The notes under the pieces are model-generated. The model worked only from the letters and a program-made list of their open reading frames with translations, did no database searches and was not told the DNA's origin. Of a DNA stretch of 6,055 nt, positions 1 through 6,055 are shown piece after piece. The position numbers and the translations under genes were made by a program. The stretch's first letter is position 1. Every line of letters begins with the position of its first letter. Location: assembly GCA_031270425.1 (NCBI GenBank), contig JAISXQ010000232.1, positions 1 to 6,055 of the forward strand, in the 5' to 3' direction. The DNA is from Prevotellaceae bacterium (GTDB lineage: Bacteria; Bacteroidota; Bacteroidia; Bacteroidales; Paludibacteraceae).

Positions 1-619
1 CAATTTGGACGATTTCAAATCGGAAGCCTTCCGCAGCGCCAGCGTCGCTATTGAATTTACCGCGCCTCATTCGGCTTTGAGCAATTACCGGAGCGCCTTT
101 GCCGCCGGAGTTCCTGTGGTTTCGGGCACAACCGGTTGGACGGAAGAACTGCCGGCGTTGAAAGCCGAAATAGAAAAAGGCGGTTATACGCTGTTTTGGG
201 CTTCAAATTTCAGCCTCGGCGTGAATATCTTCATGAAAGTAAACCGCTATCTGGCAGGCATTATGAATCAATTCCCCGATTATGACGTGGAAATGACCGA
301 GACGCACCATACCCAAAAGCTCGATGCGCCGAGCGGAACAGCCATCACCTTAGCCGAAGGCATTCTGGAAAAAATAACGCGGAAAAACAAATGGGTAACG
401 GAAAACGCGGAAAATCCGTCGGAATTGGCGATTAAATCCATCCGCGAAGGGCAGATTCCCGGAACGCATACGATACGCTACAATTCCGCTGTGGACAATA
501 TCACGATTACCCACGAGGCGTATAGCCGCGAAGGTTTTGCGCTCGGCGCCGTTATTGCGGCGGAATTTACCGCGGGGAAAAAAGGATTTTTAGGGATGGA
601 TGATTTGTTGAGGTTTTAA
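1..619 (+). CDS. dapB: 4-hydroxy-tetrahydrodipicolinate reductase, 5'-truncated by the window edge
   Basis: DapB reduces the dihydrodipicolinate-pathway intermediate with NAD(P)H in the cytoplasm, on the way to diaminopimelate and lysine. The reading frame is open to the left edge, so the start lies upstream. The TTG at 5 is an internal Leu codon, not a credible start. About 45 residues carrying the N-terminal GxxGxMG dinucleotide-binding loop should be missing. Counting from codon 5, visible motifs are IEFT (17-20), GTTGW (41-45), and the family signature ETHHTQKLDAPSGTA (99-113). In the signature, His101 and Lys105 align with the E. coli catalytic pair His159/Lys163. The C-terminal core GFALGAVIAAEFTAGKKGF (178-196) is also typical, and the stop is TAA. 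The end of the protein looks intact although an R-M methyltransferase starts only 14 bp later. Family assignment is firm. Confidence 0.96.
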   Translation, partial: NLDDFKSEAFRSASVAIEFTAPHSALSNYRSAFAAGVPVVSGTTGWTEELPALKAEIEKGGYTLFWASNFSLGVNIFMKVNRYLAGIMNQFPDYDVEMTETHHTQKLDAPSGTAITLAEGILEKITRKNKWVTENAENPSELAIKSIREGQIPGTHTIRYNSAVDNITITHEAYSREGFALGAVIAAEFTAGKKGFLGMDDLLRF

Positions 620-633
620 GAAGTATAAAAATA

Positions 634-2220
634 ATGGAAATATCAGGCGAATTATTAAATATTAAACAAGCAAGCGAATGGGCTACATCTTACACAAAAA
701 AAGATGTAACAACTTCAAATATTGCCTATTTAATACAATATGGACTAATTCGCAAGGTGGGCGAAAACGGCTCTACGCAAGTTTTACGATCGGAATTAGA
801 AAATTATTATAACAAATTTCTAACTTCGCGCGAAAATTATTTTAAAGAAAATTTAGGCGAAGATTTGAATTGGGCATTGTCTTTCGAGCAGTACAAAGAG
901 GCTGAAACTACAAAACACGTTCATCGTTTGCATCCTTACAAAGGTAAGTTTATACCACAACTGGTTGAGTATTTTTTAGATAACCACACAGATACATTTA
1001 AGATTGATATCTATTTTGAAAAAGGCGATATTGTGCTTGACCCTTTTTCGGGTAGTGGTACAACCATGGTTCAGGCATGTGAATTAGGGATGAATGCTGT
1101 TGGAATTGACGTTTCGGCGTTTAATACGTTGATTGGAAATTGTAAAATTGCACGGTATGATTTTGCAGATTTGAAATGCGAAATTAACCGAATTACAACG
1201 GCTTTGGAAAGTTTTATCAAAAATTCAACTGCTGTTGAGTTTGAGGAAAAATTGCTGCAGGAATTGAATACGTTTAACAATAAATATTTTCCTGTTCCTG
1301 AATACAAATATCAATTGCGGAACGGCGAAATTGACGAGAAAAAATACGGTTCGGAAAAAGAAAAAGAGTTTTTAAGTGTTTATGAAAAACTTGTCAATCA
1401 GTATAATATTAAACTCCGGCAGGACAAAAACGACTCTTTTTTGGATAAGTGGTTTTCGGCGCATATCCGCGAGGAAATTGATTTTGTTTTCAATGAGATA
1501 AAGAAAATTCAAAACGTAAAAACAAAAAAGATTGTAAGCGTAATTTTAAGCCGCACGATAAGAAGTTGTCGAGCAACCACACATGCCGATTTAGCAACGC
1601 TCATTGAGCCGGTTACAACGACTTATTATTGCCATAAACACGGCAAAATGTGCAAACCGCTGTTTTCTATTCTTAAATGGTGGAAAACTTACTCAAAAGA
1701 TACGGTTGTGCGTTTGCAACAGTTTGATAACCTGCGGACTGATACGTTCCAACTATGTTTGACCGGCGACAGTCGTATCATTGACATCTTCGCAGAAATA
1801 AAAAAGAAAAATACTGATTTTGGCAATTTGATTGAACGGCAGAAAATTAAAGGCATTTTCTCTTCGCCGCCTTACGTTGGATTGATTGATTACCATGAGC
1901 AACACGCCTATGCCTACGATTTGTTTGGTTTTGAGCGAAAAGACGAATTGGAAATCGGACCGCTTTTCAAAGGGCAAAAACGAGAGGCACAAACAAGTTA
2001 TATACAAGGAATTTCTGATGTACTGAACAACTGTAAATACTTTTTGGCAGACGATTACGATATTTTCCTCGTGGCTAACGACAAGTATAATATGTACCCG
2101 ACAATCGCCGAAAACGCAGGAATGCAGATTGTTAATCAATTTAAACGCCCTGTACTAAACAGAACAGAAAAAGATAAAGGGGCGTATTCGGAAACGATAT
2201 TTCATTTGAAGGAAAAATAA
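634..2220 (+). CDS. Type II site-specific DNA methyltransferase (probable N4-cytosine) with N-terminal HTH-like segment
   Basis: This 528-residue protein is the modification half of an R-M pair and transfers a methyl group from S-adenosylmethionine to the amino group of a base in the recognition site. Residues 1-60 resemble a small excisionase/MerR-type helix-turn-helix. HPYKGKF (100-106) fits the region before the SAM pocket (motif X). DPFSGSGTT (136-144) is motif I with GIDVS (157-161) after it, and SSPPY (410-414) is catalytic motif IV. The order I, long insert, IV suggests target recognition within about 170-405, as in alpha-type amino-methyltransferases. SPPY favours m4C over N6-adenine. 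The insert contains CHKHGKMC (333-340), a possible metal site. ATG 634 was chosen because the N-terminal domain follows directly; no clear ribosome binding site is seen. It is co-directional with the endonuclease 36 bp downstream and AT-rich compared with dapB. The enzyme class is secure; the base methylated and the site are inferred. Confidence 0.92.
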   Translation: MEISGELLNIKQASEWATSYTKKDVTTSNIAYLIQYGLIRKVGENGSTQVLRSELENYYNKFLTSRENYFKENLGEDLNWALSFEQYKEAETTKHVHRLHPYKGKFIPQLVEYFLDNHTDTFKIDIYFEKGDIVLDPFSGSGTTMVQACELGMNAVGIDVSAFNTLIGNCKIARYDFADLKCEINRITTALESFIKNSTAVEFEEKLLQELNTFNNKYFPVPEYKYQLRNGEIDEKKYGSEKEKEFLSVYEKLVNQYNIKLRQDKNDSFLDKWFSAHIREEIDFVFNEIKKIQNVKTKKIVSVILSRTIRSCRATTHADLATLIEPVTTTYYCHKHGKMCKPLFSILKWWKTYSKDTVVRLQQFDNLRTDTFQLCLTGDSRIIDIFAEIKKKNTDFGNLIERQKIKGIFSSPPYVGLIDYHEQHAYAYDLFGFERKDELEIGPLFKGQKREAQTSYIQGISDVLNNCKYFLADDYDIFLVANDKYNMYPTIAENAGMQIVNQFKRPVLNRTEKDKGAYSETIFHLKEK

Positions 2221-2256
2221 AATTATCTTACGGAAATTCCAGTCGTTTTATAATTT

Positions 2257-3033
2257 ATGGCATTAACAAAAACACAAAAACTACAAATTCAGCAAGTTAT
2301 TGCAAATTGCCTGCGAAATAAATTTCAAAATTACGAGGCAAAAGATAACTTTATGCCCTTTCATTTCCGATTGCTCGGAAAGGACAGATTGGCGTTGTAT
2401 TCTTTTATGCAATCATTGCTAACTACTTTTGGAACAAGCATTTTTGAACCTGTTGCTGCTGCTTTGGCGAAGACACAGTTTGCAAAAGTTGAAACGCAGT
2501 TTGTAATTGGGAATGAAATATTTAGCGATTGTCAGCAAAAAATCACTGAAATAATTAATTATCTGACAATCAATGGAAAGCCTGATAAAGTTGCCGAACT
2601 CGAAATGTTGCAAAAATCGTTATCGGGAACAGTTAATAAATTGAAGCCCGCAAAGGTAGATTTATTTGTAGAAACATATTCGGGTGAGCAATATTTATTC
2701 GATTTGAAAACAGCCAAACCCAACAAAGGCGACTTTCAAAAGTATAAACAAACGTTGCTTGAATGGGCAGGAATTGCATATACAAAAAATAAAAAATTAA
2801 AAATCAATACATTAATAGCTATTCCGTATAATCCATACGAGCCGGAGCCGTATCAATTTTGGACTTTGGCGGGTATGCTTGATTTGGAACACGAATTAAA
2901 AGTTGCTGAAAATTTTTGGGACTTTCTTGGCGGAAAAGGCGCTTATAATGAATTGCTTGACTGCTTTGAACAAGCAGGAATAGAATTACGCCCTGAAATC
3001 GACAACTATTTTTCAAAATTCAACAAAAAATAA
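2257..3033 (+). CDS. TdeIII-family type II restriction endonuclease
   Basis: This 258-residue protein reads throughout like the TdeIII/MjaII endonuclease family, which I recall as cutting GGNCC. Recognisable blocks are MPFHFRLLGKDRLALYSF (33-50), FGTSIFEPVA (58-67), KVDLF (133-137), YLFDLKTAKPNKGDF (146-160), AIPYNPYEPEPY (188-199) and ENFWDFLGGKGAY (218-230). A PD-(D/E)xK-type catalytic core is visible as Asp135 followed by Asp149-x-Lys151, which would bind the metal ions for phosphodiester cleavage. The length fits a full family member and no frameshift is evident. ATG 2257 begins the family-like opening MALTKTQK. It lies 36 bp after the methyltransferase on the same strand, so modification would be made before restriction, and it ends 10 bp before lepB. 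Family assignment rests on remembered sequence character rather than a search. The GGNCC specificity is inferred from the family and untested here. Confidence 0.87.
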   Translation: MALTKTQKLQIQQVIANCLRNKFQNYEAKDNFMPFHFRLLGKDRLALYSFMQSLLTTFGTSIFEPVAAALAKTQFAKVETQFVIGNEIFSDCQQKITEIINYLTINGKPDKVAELEMLQKSLSGTVNKLKPAKVDLFVETYSGEQYLFDLKTAKPNKGDFQKYKQTLLEWAGIAYTKNKKLKINTLIAIPYNPYEPEPYQFWTLAGMLDLEHELKVAENFWDFLGGKGAYNELLDCFEQAGIELRPEIDNYFSKFNKK

Positions 3034-3043
3034 AACAAAGAAT

Positions 3044-4549
3044 ATGACTACCGAAAACAAACAAACAAAATCATTTAGCGAACGTCTCAAACAAACTCCC
3101 AAACAATGGATTAAAGTATCCGTATGGTCTTTGATATACATCTTATTTATCATTTGGGTCGGTAATTTTTGGTGGCTTTTATTATTGCCGGTAATTTTCG
3201 ACGCTTTTATAACCAAATACGTTCCTTGGTCGTGGTGGAAAGGTCTAAAAAACAAACCTTTGCTGAGTGTTATGGGCTGGGTCGACGCCATTGCATTTGC
3301 ATTGGTAGCGGTATATTTTATCAATACCTACCTTTTCCAAAATTATCAGATACCGACGTCGTCTTTAGAGAAAACCTTGCTGGTGGGCGATTTTTTGTTT
3401 GTAAGCAAGGCGAGCTACGGACCGCGCGTGCCGAATACGCCGCTGTCCTTCCCTTTGGTGCAGCACACTTTTCCGCTTATCAATACGAAGTCCTATTTTG
3501 AAAAACCGCAGTGGGAATACAAACGCCTGAAAGGCTTCGATACCATTGAACGCAATGATATTGTCGTGTTTAATTTTCCTACGGGCGACACCGTGCCTGT
3601 AAAACTTATCAACATGACAACCGACGACTATTACGCTACATCTTATAAAATCGGGCAGAACGTAGCTGCGCAAAACAATCTGGATTTAAGCGAAAATCCG
3701 AACAAAAGGGCAATACTGCAATCGTTTGGGCGGGATTATATAAAGAATCACCCCGGGGATTTTGGAGAGATTATCTGGCGTCCGGTGGACAGGCGCGAAA
3801 ACTATGTGAAACGCTGTGTGGGAACACCCGGCGACACGCTCGAAATCCGTAATAATAAAATTTTCGTAAACGGAAAAGCCGAAGAAAAACATGCCGGCGT
3901 GCAGTACAACTATTTCGTTCAAACAGACGGTACGCTCTTGAATGAGAATATTATCCAAAAATTAGGCATCAGCAAGCAGGACGGCGACCCGAAAACCAAG
4001 ACGGTGTCGAACCCGCAACTGCTGACGGCGTTAGGATTAGACCCCGCGCTGCCCGCCTATCATTTCCCACTTACGGAAGAAATGTACAACAACCTGCAAA
4101 AAGTGCGGGGAGTTAACCGTATTGTAATAGAACCTTCGTGGATGTACGAAAGCCTTGTTTTTCCGGTTGGAGGAGGAAAGCCGTGGACGCGCGATAATTA
4201 CGGACCGGTTTACATCCCCAAACGCGGCGCAAGCATAAAGCTCACGCTGGAAGACCTGCCTGTGTACGAACGGATTATTTCCGTTTATGAAAACAATAAG
4301 CTGGAAGTGCGCGACAGCGTTATTTACATCAACGACCAAATAGCTGCGGAATATACATTCAAAATGGATTATTTCTGGATGATGGGCGACAACCGCCACA
4401 ATTCCTTGGATTCGCGTTACTGGGGCTTCGTTCCCGAAGACCACGTTGTGGGACGTCCGGTGTTCGTATGGCTGTCGTTGGATAAAGATAAATCGCTGTT
4501 CGGAGGCAAGATTCGCTGGAATCGGTTTTTTAAAAATGCAACGAAATAA
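3044..4549 (+). CDS. lepB: Signal peptidase I
   Basis: This inner-membrane serine protease removes signal peptides from exported proteins at the outer face of the membrane. Of its 501 residues, the N-terminus carries hydrophobic spans at about 25-55 and 78-98. The catalytic Ser is Ser107 in IPTSSLEKTL (103-112), aligned with Ser90 of E. coli in IPSGSMMPTL. The general base is Lys256 in YVKRCVGTPGD (254-264), matching E. coli Lys145. The C-terminal family box MGDNRHNSLDSRYWGFVPE spans 447-465. The protein is longer than the E. coli enzyme (324 residues), with most extra length between Ser107 and Lys256 and between Lys256 and the GDNR box; long forms are, as far as I recall, usual in Bacteroidales. 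ATG 3044 lies 10 bp after the endonuclease stop, with only a weak A-rich leader (AACAAAGA). The WbqC-family gene follows 11 bp after the stop. Function is firm. Confidence 0.96.
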   Translation: MTTENKQTKSFSERLKQTPKQWIKVSVWSLIYILFIIWVGNFWWLLLLPVIFDAFITKYVPWSWWKGLKNKPLLSVMGWVDAIAFALVAVYFINTYLFQNYQIPTSSLEKTLLVGDFLFVSKASYGPRVPNTPLSFPLVQHTFPLINTKSYFEKPQWEYKRLKGFDTIERNDIVVFNFPTGDTVPVKLINMTTDDYYATSYKIGQNVAAQNNLDLSENPNKRAILQSFGRDYIKNHPGDFGEIIWRPVDRRENYVKRCVGTPGDTLEIRNNKIFVNGKAEEKHAGVQYNYFVQTDGTLLNENIIQKLGISKQDGDPKTKTVSNPQLLTALGLDPALPAYHFPLTEEMYNNLQKVRGVNRIVIEPSWMYESLVFPVGGGKPWTRDNYGPVYIPKRGASIKLTLEDLPVYERIISVYENNKLEVRDSVIYINDQIAAEYTFKMDYFWMMGDNRHNSLDSRYWGFVPEDHVVGRPVFVWLSLDKDKSLFGGKIRWNRFFKNATK

Positions 4550-4615
4550 CCTCCCCAACCGTGAAACGTAGCAGTCAAAAGCGCCCTTTTATCAAGGAAA
4601 GAGCGGGGGGTGAGG
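4550..4615. repeat. Possible degenerate intergenic repeat across the lepB/WbqC-gene junction
   Basis: The left arm CCTCCCCAACCG (4550-4561) is an imperfect inverted match (9 of 12) to CGGGGGGTGAGG at 4604-4615. Inside it lies a small stem, CCTT (4585-4588) with AAGG (4594-4597) around a 5-base loop. The C-rich start, AAGGAAAG centre and GGGGGTGAGG end resemble repeats I have seen between genes in Bacteroidota genomes. This is recognition from memory with no genome count behind it. The element overlaps the first 18 codons of the downstream gene. Confidence 0.35.
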
Positions 4616-5220
4616 CGTTATTTTCATGTTGCTACCTGGCGCCTGTCGAGTACTACGCCGCTTTAGCGAAAGCGGATAAAATTTGGATGGAAGCCTGCGA
4701 GCATTATACGAAGCAAAGCTACCGGAACCGATGCCGGATAGTTTCGGCAAACGGCGTGATAGACCTGAGCATTCCGGTAAAACAACCGGGTGGAAACAAA
4801 ACCCCGATACGCGATGTGCGTATTTCGGAACACGACGGATGGCAGGCGAAACATTGGCGGGCGATAGAATCTGCCTATAATTCAAGTCCGTTTTTTGAGT
4901 ATTACAGGGATGATTTTCAGCCTTTTTACGAAAAAAAATGGAACTTTCTCTGGGATTTTAATTGGGATATTCAGGAAAAAATGTTGGAGTTGCTGGATAT
5001 GAATCCGCTTATTCATCTTACGGACAAGTATCGCGCCAGTTACGGCAACGAGTTGAAAGACTATCGCGAAACGATTCATCCAAAACTTGAAAGTAAGTCG
5101 TCATTCGTCCCTTATTATCAGGTTTTTCAATCGAAGTTCGGCTTTATACCGGATATGAGCATTGTCGATTTATTGTTCAATATGGGAAACGAAGCGGTAT
5201 TGATAGTAACAAAACAATAA
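4561..5220 (+). CDS. WbqC-family protein
   Basis: The 219-residue cytoplasmic-looking protein has no signal peptide or membrane span. Family-like blocks are FSCCYLAPVEYYAAL (21-35), EHYTKQSYRNRC (47-58), ANGVIDLSIPV (63-73), HWRAIESAYNSSPFFEYYRD (98-117), PFYEKKW (121-127) and the C-terminal YYQVFQSKFGFIPDMSIVDL (185-204). WbqC is named after an O-antigen cluster gene; the biochemical role is unsettled, with surface-polysaccharide synthesis suggested by the name only. The start is uncertain: GTG 4561 is the only conventional start in frame between the upstream stop at 4531 and the first conserved residues, and no ribosome binding site precedes it. Residues 1-18 look unlike the family and coincide with a possible repeat. 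The gene lies 11 bp after lepB, a pairing that is common in Bacteroidota as far as I recall. Confidence 0.88.
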   Translation: MKRSSQKRPFIKERAGGEALFSCCYLAPVEYYAALAKADKIWMEACEHYTKQSYRNRCRIVSANGVIDLSIPVKQPGGNKTPIRDVRISEHDGWQAKHWRAIESAYNSSPFFEYYRDDFQPFYEKKWNFLWDFNWDIQEKMLELLDMNPLIHLTDKYRASYGNELKDYRETIHPKLESKSSFVPYYQVFQSKFGFIPDMSIVDLLFNMGNEAVLIVTKQ

Positions 5221-5336
5221 AGCTAAGATTCTATCCCATATCAAATTGTCAGTTTAAAAGTTTAACAAGAAAATAGTGTTAAGTAAATGATAAAATGACA
5301 CATTAATATGATACTAATTTATTGTGTTACATAATC

Positions 5337-5359
5337 TTGAATCCCGATAGCTATCGGGA
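5337..5359. repeat. Palindromic repeat, copy 1
   Basis: The core at 5342-5359, TCCCGATAGCTATCGGGA, is a perfect 18-bp palindrome, preceded by TTGAA that is also shared with copy 2 (23 identical bases in all). As RNA it could form a 7-bp stem with an AGCT loop. No T-run follows on either strand, so an intrinsic terminator is not supported. The same word seems familiar to me from intergenic regions of Bacteroidota, but its number in this genome is unknown. Confidence 0.9.
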
Positions 5360-5387
5360 GAAATTTGAAATCTTGAAATTAGAAATT

Positions 5388-5410
5388 TTGAATCCCGATA
5401 GCTATCGGGA
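5388..5410. repeat. Palindromic repeat, copy 2
   Basis: This is identical to copy 1 over 23 bases, in the same orientation and exactly 51 bp further on, with the palindrome at 5393-5410. It ends 17 bp before the ATG of the GH2 gene, so it would lie in or next to the 5' leader. It could be a regulator site, a leader hairpin, or simply a member of a dispersed repeat family; the sequence alone does not decide. Confidence 0.9.
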
Positions 5411-5427
5411 CATAACAATAGTCCTAA

Positions 5428-6055
5428 ATGACAAGAATAACAAATAGTTTAACGTTTGTTGGTTTGTTGCTGACATTCAATCTGTTCTCCACAGAGAAAA
5501 CATATATGCTTCCTGCCTTTGTGGCAGGAGTGGAGCAACCTGTAATTTCGTTGAACGGCGAGTGGCAATTCCGTTTCTCGCCCGAAAGCAAGTGGACAAC
5601 CATTCAAGCGCCGGGCGAAGCGGCGATGCAGGGCTATGCTATTGAACACGACAAGCCGTTTCGTTACCGCAAGACAGTTACGTTGCCTGCCGATTATTGC
5701 AACAAGACGGTCATCCTGCGTTTCGACGGCGTTTACAGCCATGCGCGATTGTGGGTCAACGGAACATACATACGCGAGCATTTCGGCGGCTTTACACGCT
5801 GGGAAACGGATATTACTCAATATGTCAGAGTTGGGAAAAAGAACGAGGTAGAACTCGAAATAACCGACCGCTTAGACGATATTTCCTACGGATCAGGTTA
5901 TGCGCATCACCCCATTGGAGGCATCCTGCGCGATGTAACGATTTTTACGCTTCCTGTGTCGCATATATCCGATTTTCAAGCGGAAACGCTTTTTGACGTC
6001 AACTACCACGACGCTACGTTGAAGATTGAATGCCTGCCGTCTGTTACCGGCGGGG
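5428..6055 (+). CDS. Secreted glycoside hydrolase family 2 protein, N-terminal part
   Basis: The frame from ATG 5428 stays open to the right edge (209 codons plus one base), so the 3' end is missing. Residues 8-20 form a hydrophobic stretch after Arg3, fitting an export signal peptide. No clear lipobox cysteine is seen, so periplasmic or outer-surface location is inferred. Residues 40-175 match the GH2 sugar-binding jelly-roll domain: LNGEWQFRF (42-50), PFRYRKTVTLP (77-87), ILRFDGVYSHARLWVNGTYI (96-115), GGFTRWETDIT (120-130) and HPIGGILRDVTIF (161-173). From about 176 an immunoglobulin-like domain seems to begin. The catalytic barrel with its two glutamates lies outside the window, so substrate (beta-galactoside, mannoside, glucuronide or other) cannot be told. 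A 207-bp gap with palindromes separates it from the upstream genes, so it probably has its own promoter. ATG 5506 is an alternative start but would lose the signal peptide. Confidence 0.88.
   Translation, partial: MTRITNSLTFVGLLLTFNLFSTEKTYMLPAFVAGVEQPVISLNGEWQFRFSPESKWTTIQAPGEAAMQGYAIEHDKPFRYRKTVTLPADYCNKTVILRFDGVYSHARLWVNGTYIREHFGGFTRWETDITQYVRVGKKNEVELEITDRLDDISYGSGYAHHPIGGILRDVTIFTLPVSHISDFQAETLFDVNYHDATLKIECLPSVTGG

Larger units (their letters stand above)
620..3033 (+). other. Type II restriction-modification module between dapB and lepB
   Basis: The methyltransferase and endonuclease genes with their short spacers form a compact two-gene defence cassette of about 2.4 kb, with no transposase, integrase or tRNA beside it. 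Hand counts of single 60-base lines give 19/60 G+C at 661-720 and 21/60 at 2641-2700, against 32/60 at 121-180 in dapB and 30/60 at 4141-4200 in lepB. The first lines of lepB are also AT-rich (20/60 at 3061-3120), so composition does not mark a sharp right border. I looked for direct or inverted repeats at the two junctions and saw only short A-rich similarity. The insertion view depends on my recollection that dapB and lepB are normally neighbours in Bacteroidota. Confidence 0.7.
5221..5427. other. AT-rich intergenic region between the WbqC-family gene and the GH2 gene
   Basis: These 207 bp hold no credible ORF. The left half (5221-5330) is AT-rich with no recognised motif. The right half carries two palindromic repeats, with the 9-base word AATCTTGAA at 5333-5341 and again at 5369-5377, and TTGAAAT twice between the palindromes (5365-5371, 5373-5379). 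The GH2 promoter should lie here. TAATCTTG at 5332-5339 is one mismatch from the Bacteroidota -7 consensus TAnnTTTG, but no properly spaced -33 element is obvious, so I do not call a promoter. No hairpin followed by a T-run was found to end the upstream operon. Confidence 0.75.

Noticed and set aside
615..645. Target-site duplication flanking the R-M cassette (compare 3025-3050)
   Set aside because: Only short A-rich similarity is shared between the two junctions, as expected by chance here.
1753..2139. Minus-strand open frame of 128 codons opposite the methyltransferase
   Set aside because: It is antisense to the SPPY motif region and has no family-like blocks; a shadow frame.
4037..4558. 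Minus-strand open frame of 173 codons opposite lepB
   Set aside because: It lies wholly antisense to the conserved C-terminal half of lepB, including the GDNR box, and its translation shows no recognisable family; it is a shadow of the true gene.
5332..5339. TAATCTTG as a Bacteroidota -7 promoter element
   Set aside because: One mismatch to TAnnTTTG and no TTG element at suitable distance upstream; too weak in AT-rich DNA to annotate.
5342..5410. Palindromes as intrinsic terminators of the lepB-WbqC operon
   Set aside because: Neither copy is followed by a T-run on either strand, and the first begins over 100 bp after the stop codon.
5337..5410. CRISPR-like array
   Set aside because: There are just two repeat units, each a full palindrome, with a low-complexity 28-bp spacer and no cas genes.
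5449..5820. Minus-strand frame, and plus-strand frames at 5636-5851 and 5697-5996, over the GH2 region
   Set aside because: The + frame from 5428 gives a continuous GH2 sugar-binding domain to the window edge, so the other frames are shadows.

Overview
The window looks like a chromosomal segment of a Bacteroidota bacterium, most likely of the order Bacteroidales. The signs are the gene set dapB, lepB and a WbqC-family gene in one orientation, proteins that read like Bacteroidales versions of these families, start codons without clear Shine-Dalgarno sequences, and a secreted family 2 glycoside hydrolase typical of polysaccharide-degrading members. No rRNA, tRNA, CRISPR array or transposase gene was seen.

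Layout, all genes on the + strand: (1) the 3' part of dapB, lysine/diaminopimelate biosynthesis; (2) a two-gene type II restriction-modification (R-M) system, made of a DNA methyltransferase with an N-terminal helix-turn-helix-like segment and, 36 bp later, a TdeIII-family restriction endonuclease; (3) lepB, a long signal peptidase I with its catalytic Ser/Lys dyad visible; (4) a WbqC-family protein whose only conventional start is GTG and whose first codons may come from an intergenic repeat; (5) a 207-bp AT-rich intergenic region with two copies of a perfect 18-bp palindrome; (6) the 5' part of a secreted GH2 enzyme running off the right end.

The main story is that the R-M pair sits between dapB and lepB, which as far as I recall are normally adjacent in Bacteroidota (often after parA-parB-DUF5683 and before wbqC). 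The R-M genes are more AT-rich than most of their neighbours: hand counts give 19/60 and 21/60 G+C in sampled R-M lines, against 32/60 in dapB and 30/60 in mid-lepB. This is consistent with horizontal acquisition into a housekeeping cluster without breaking either flanking gene. Gaps of 14, 36, 10 and 11 bp would allow one transcript from dapB to the WbqC gene. The system belongs to known families. What is of interest is its location, the fused DNA-binding-like domain and its unproven specificity, rather than a wholly new mechanism.
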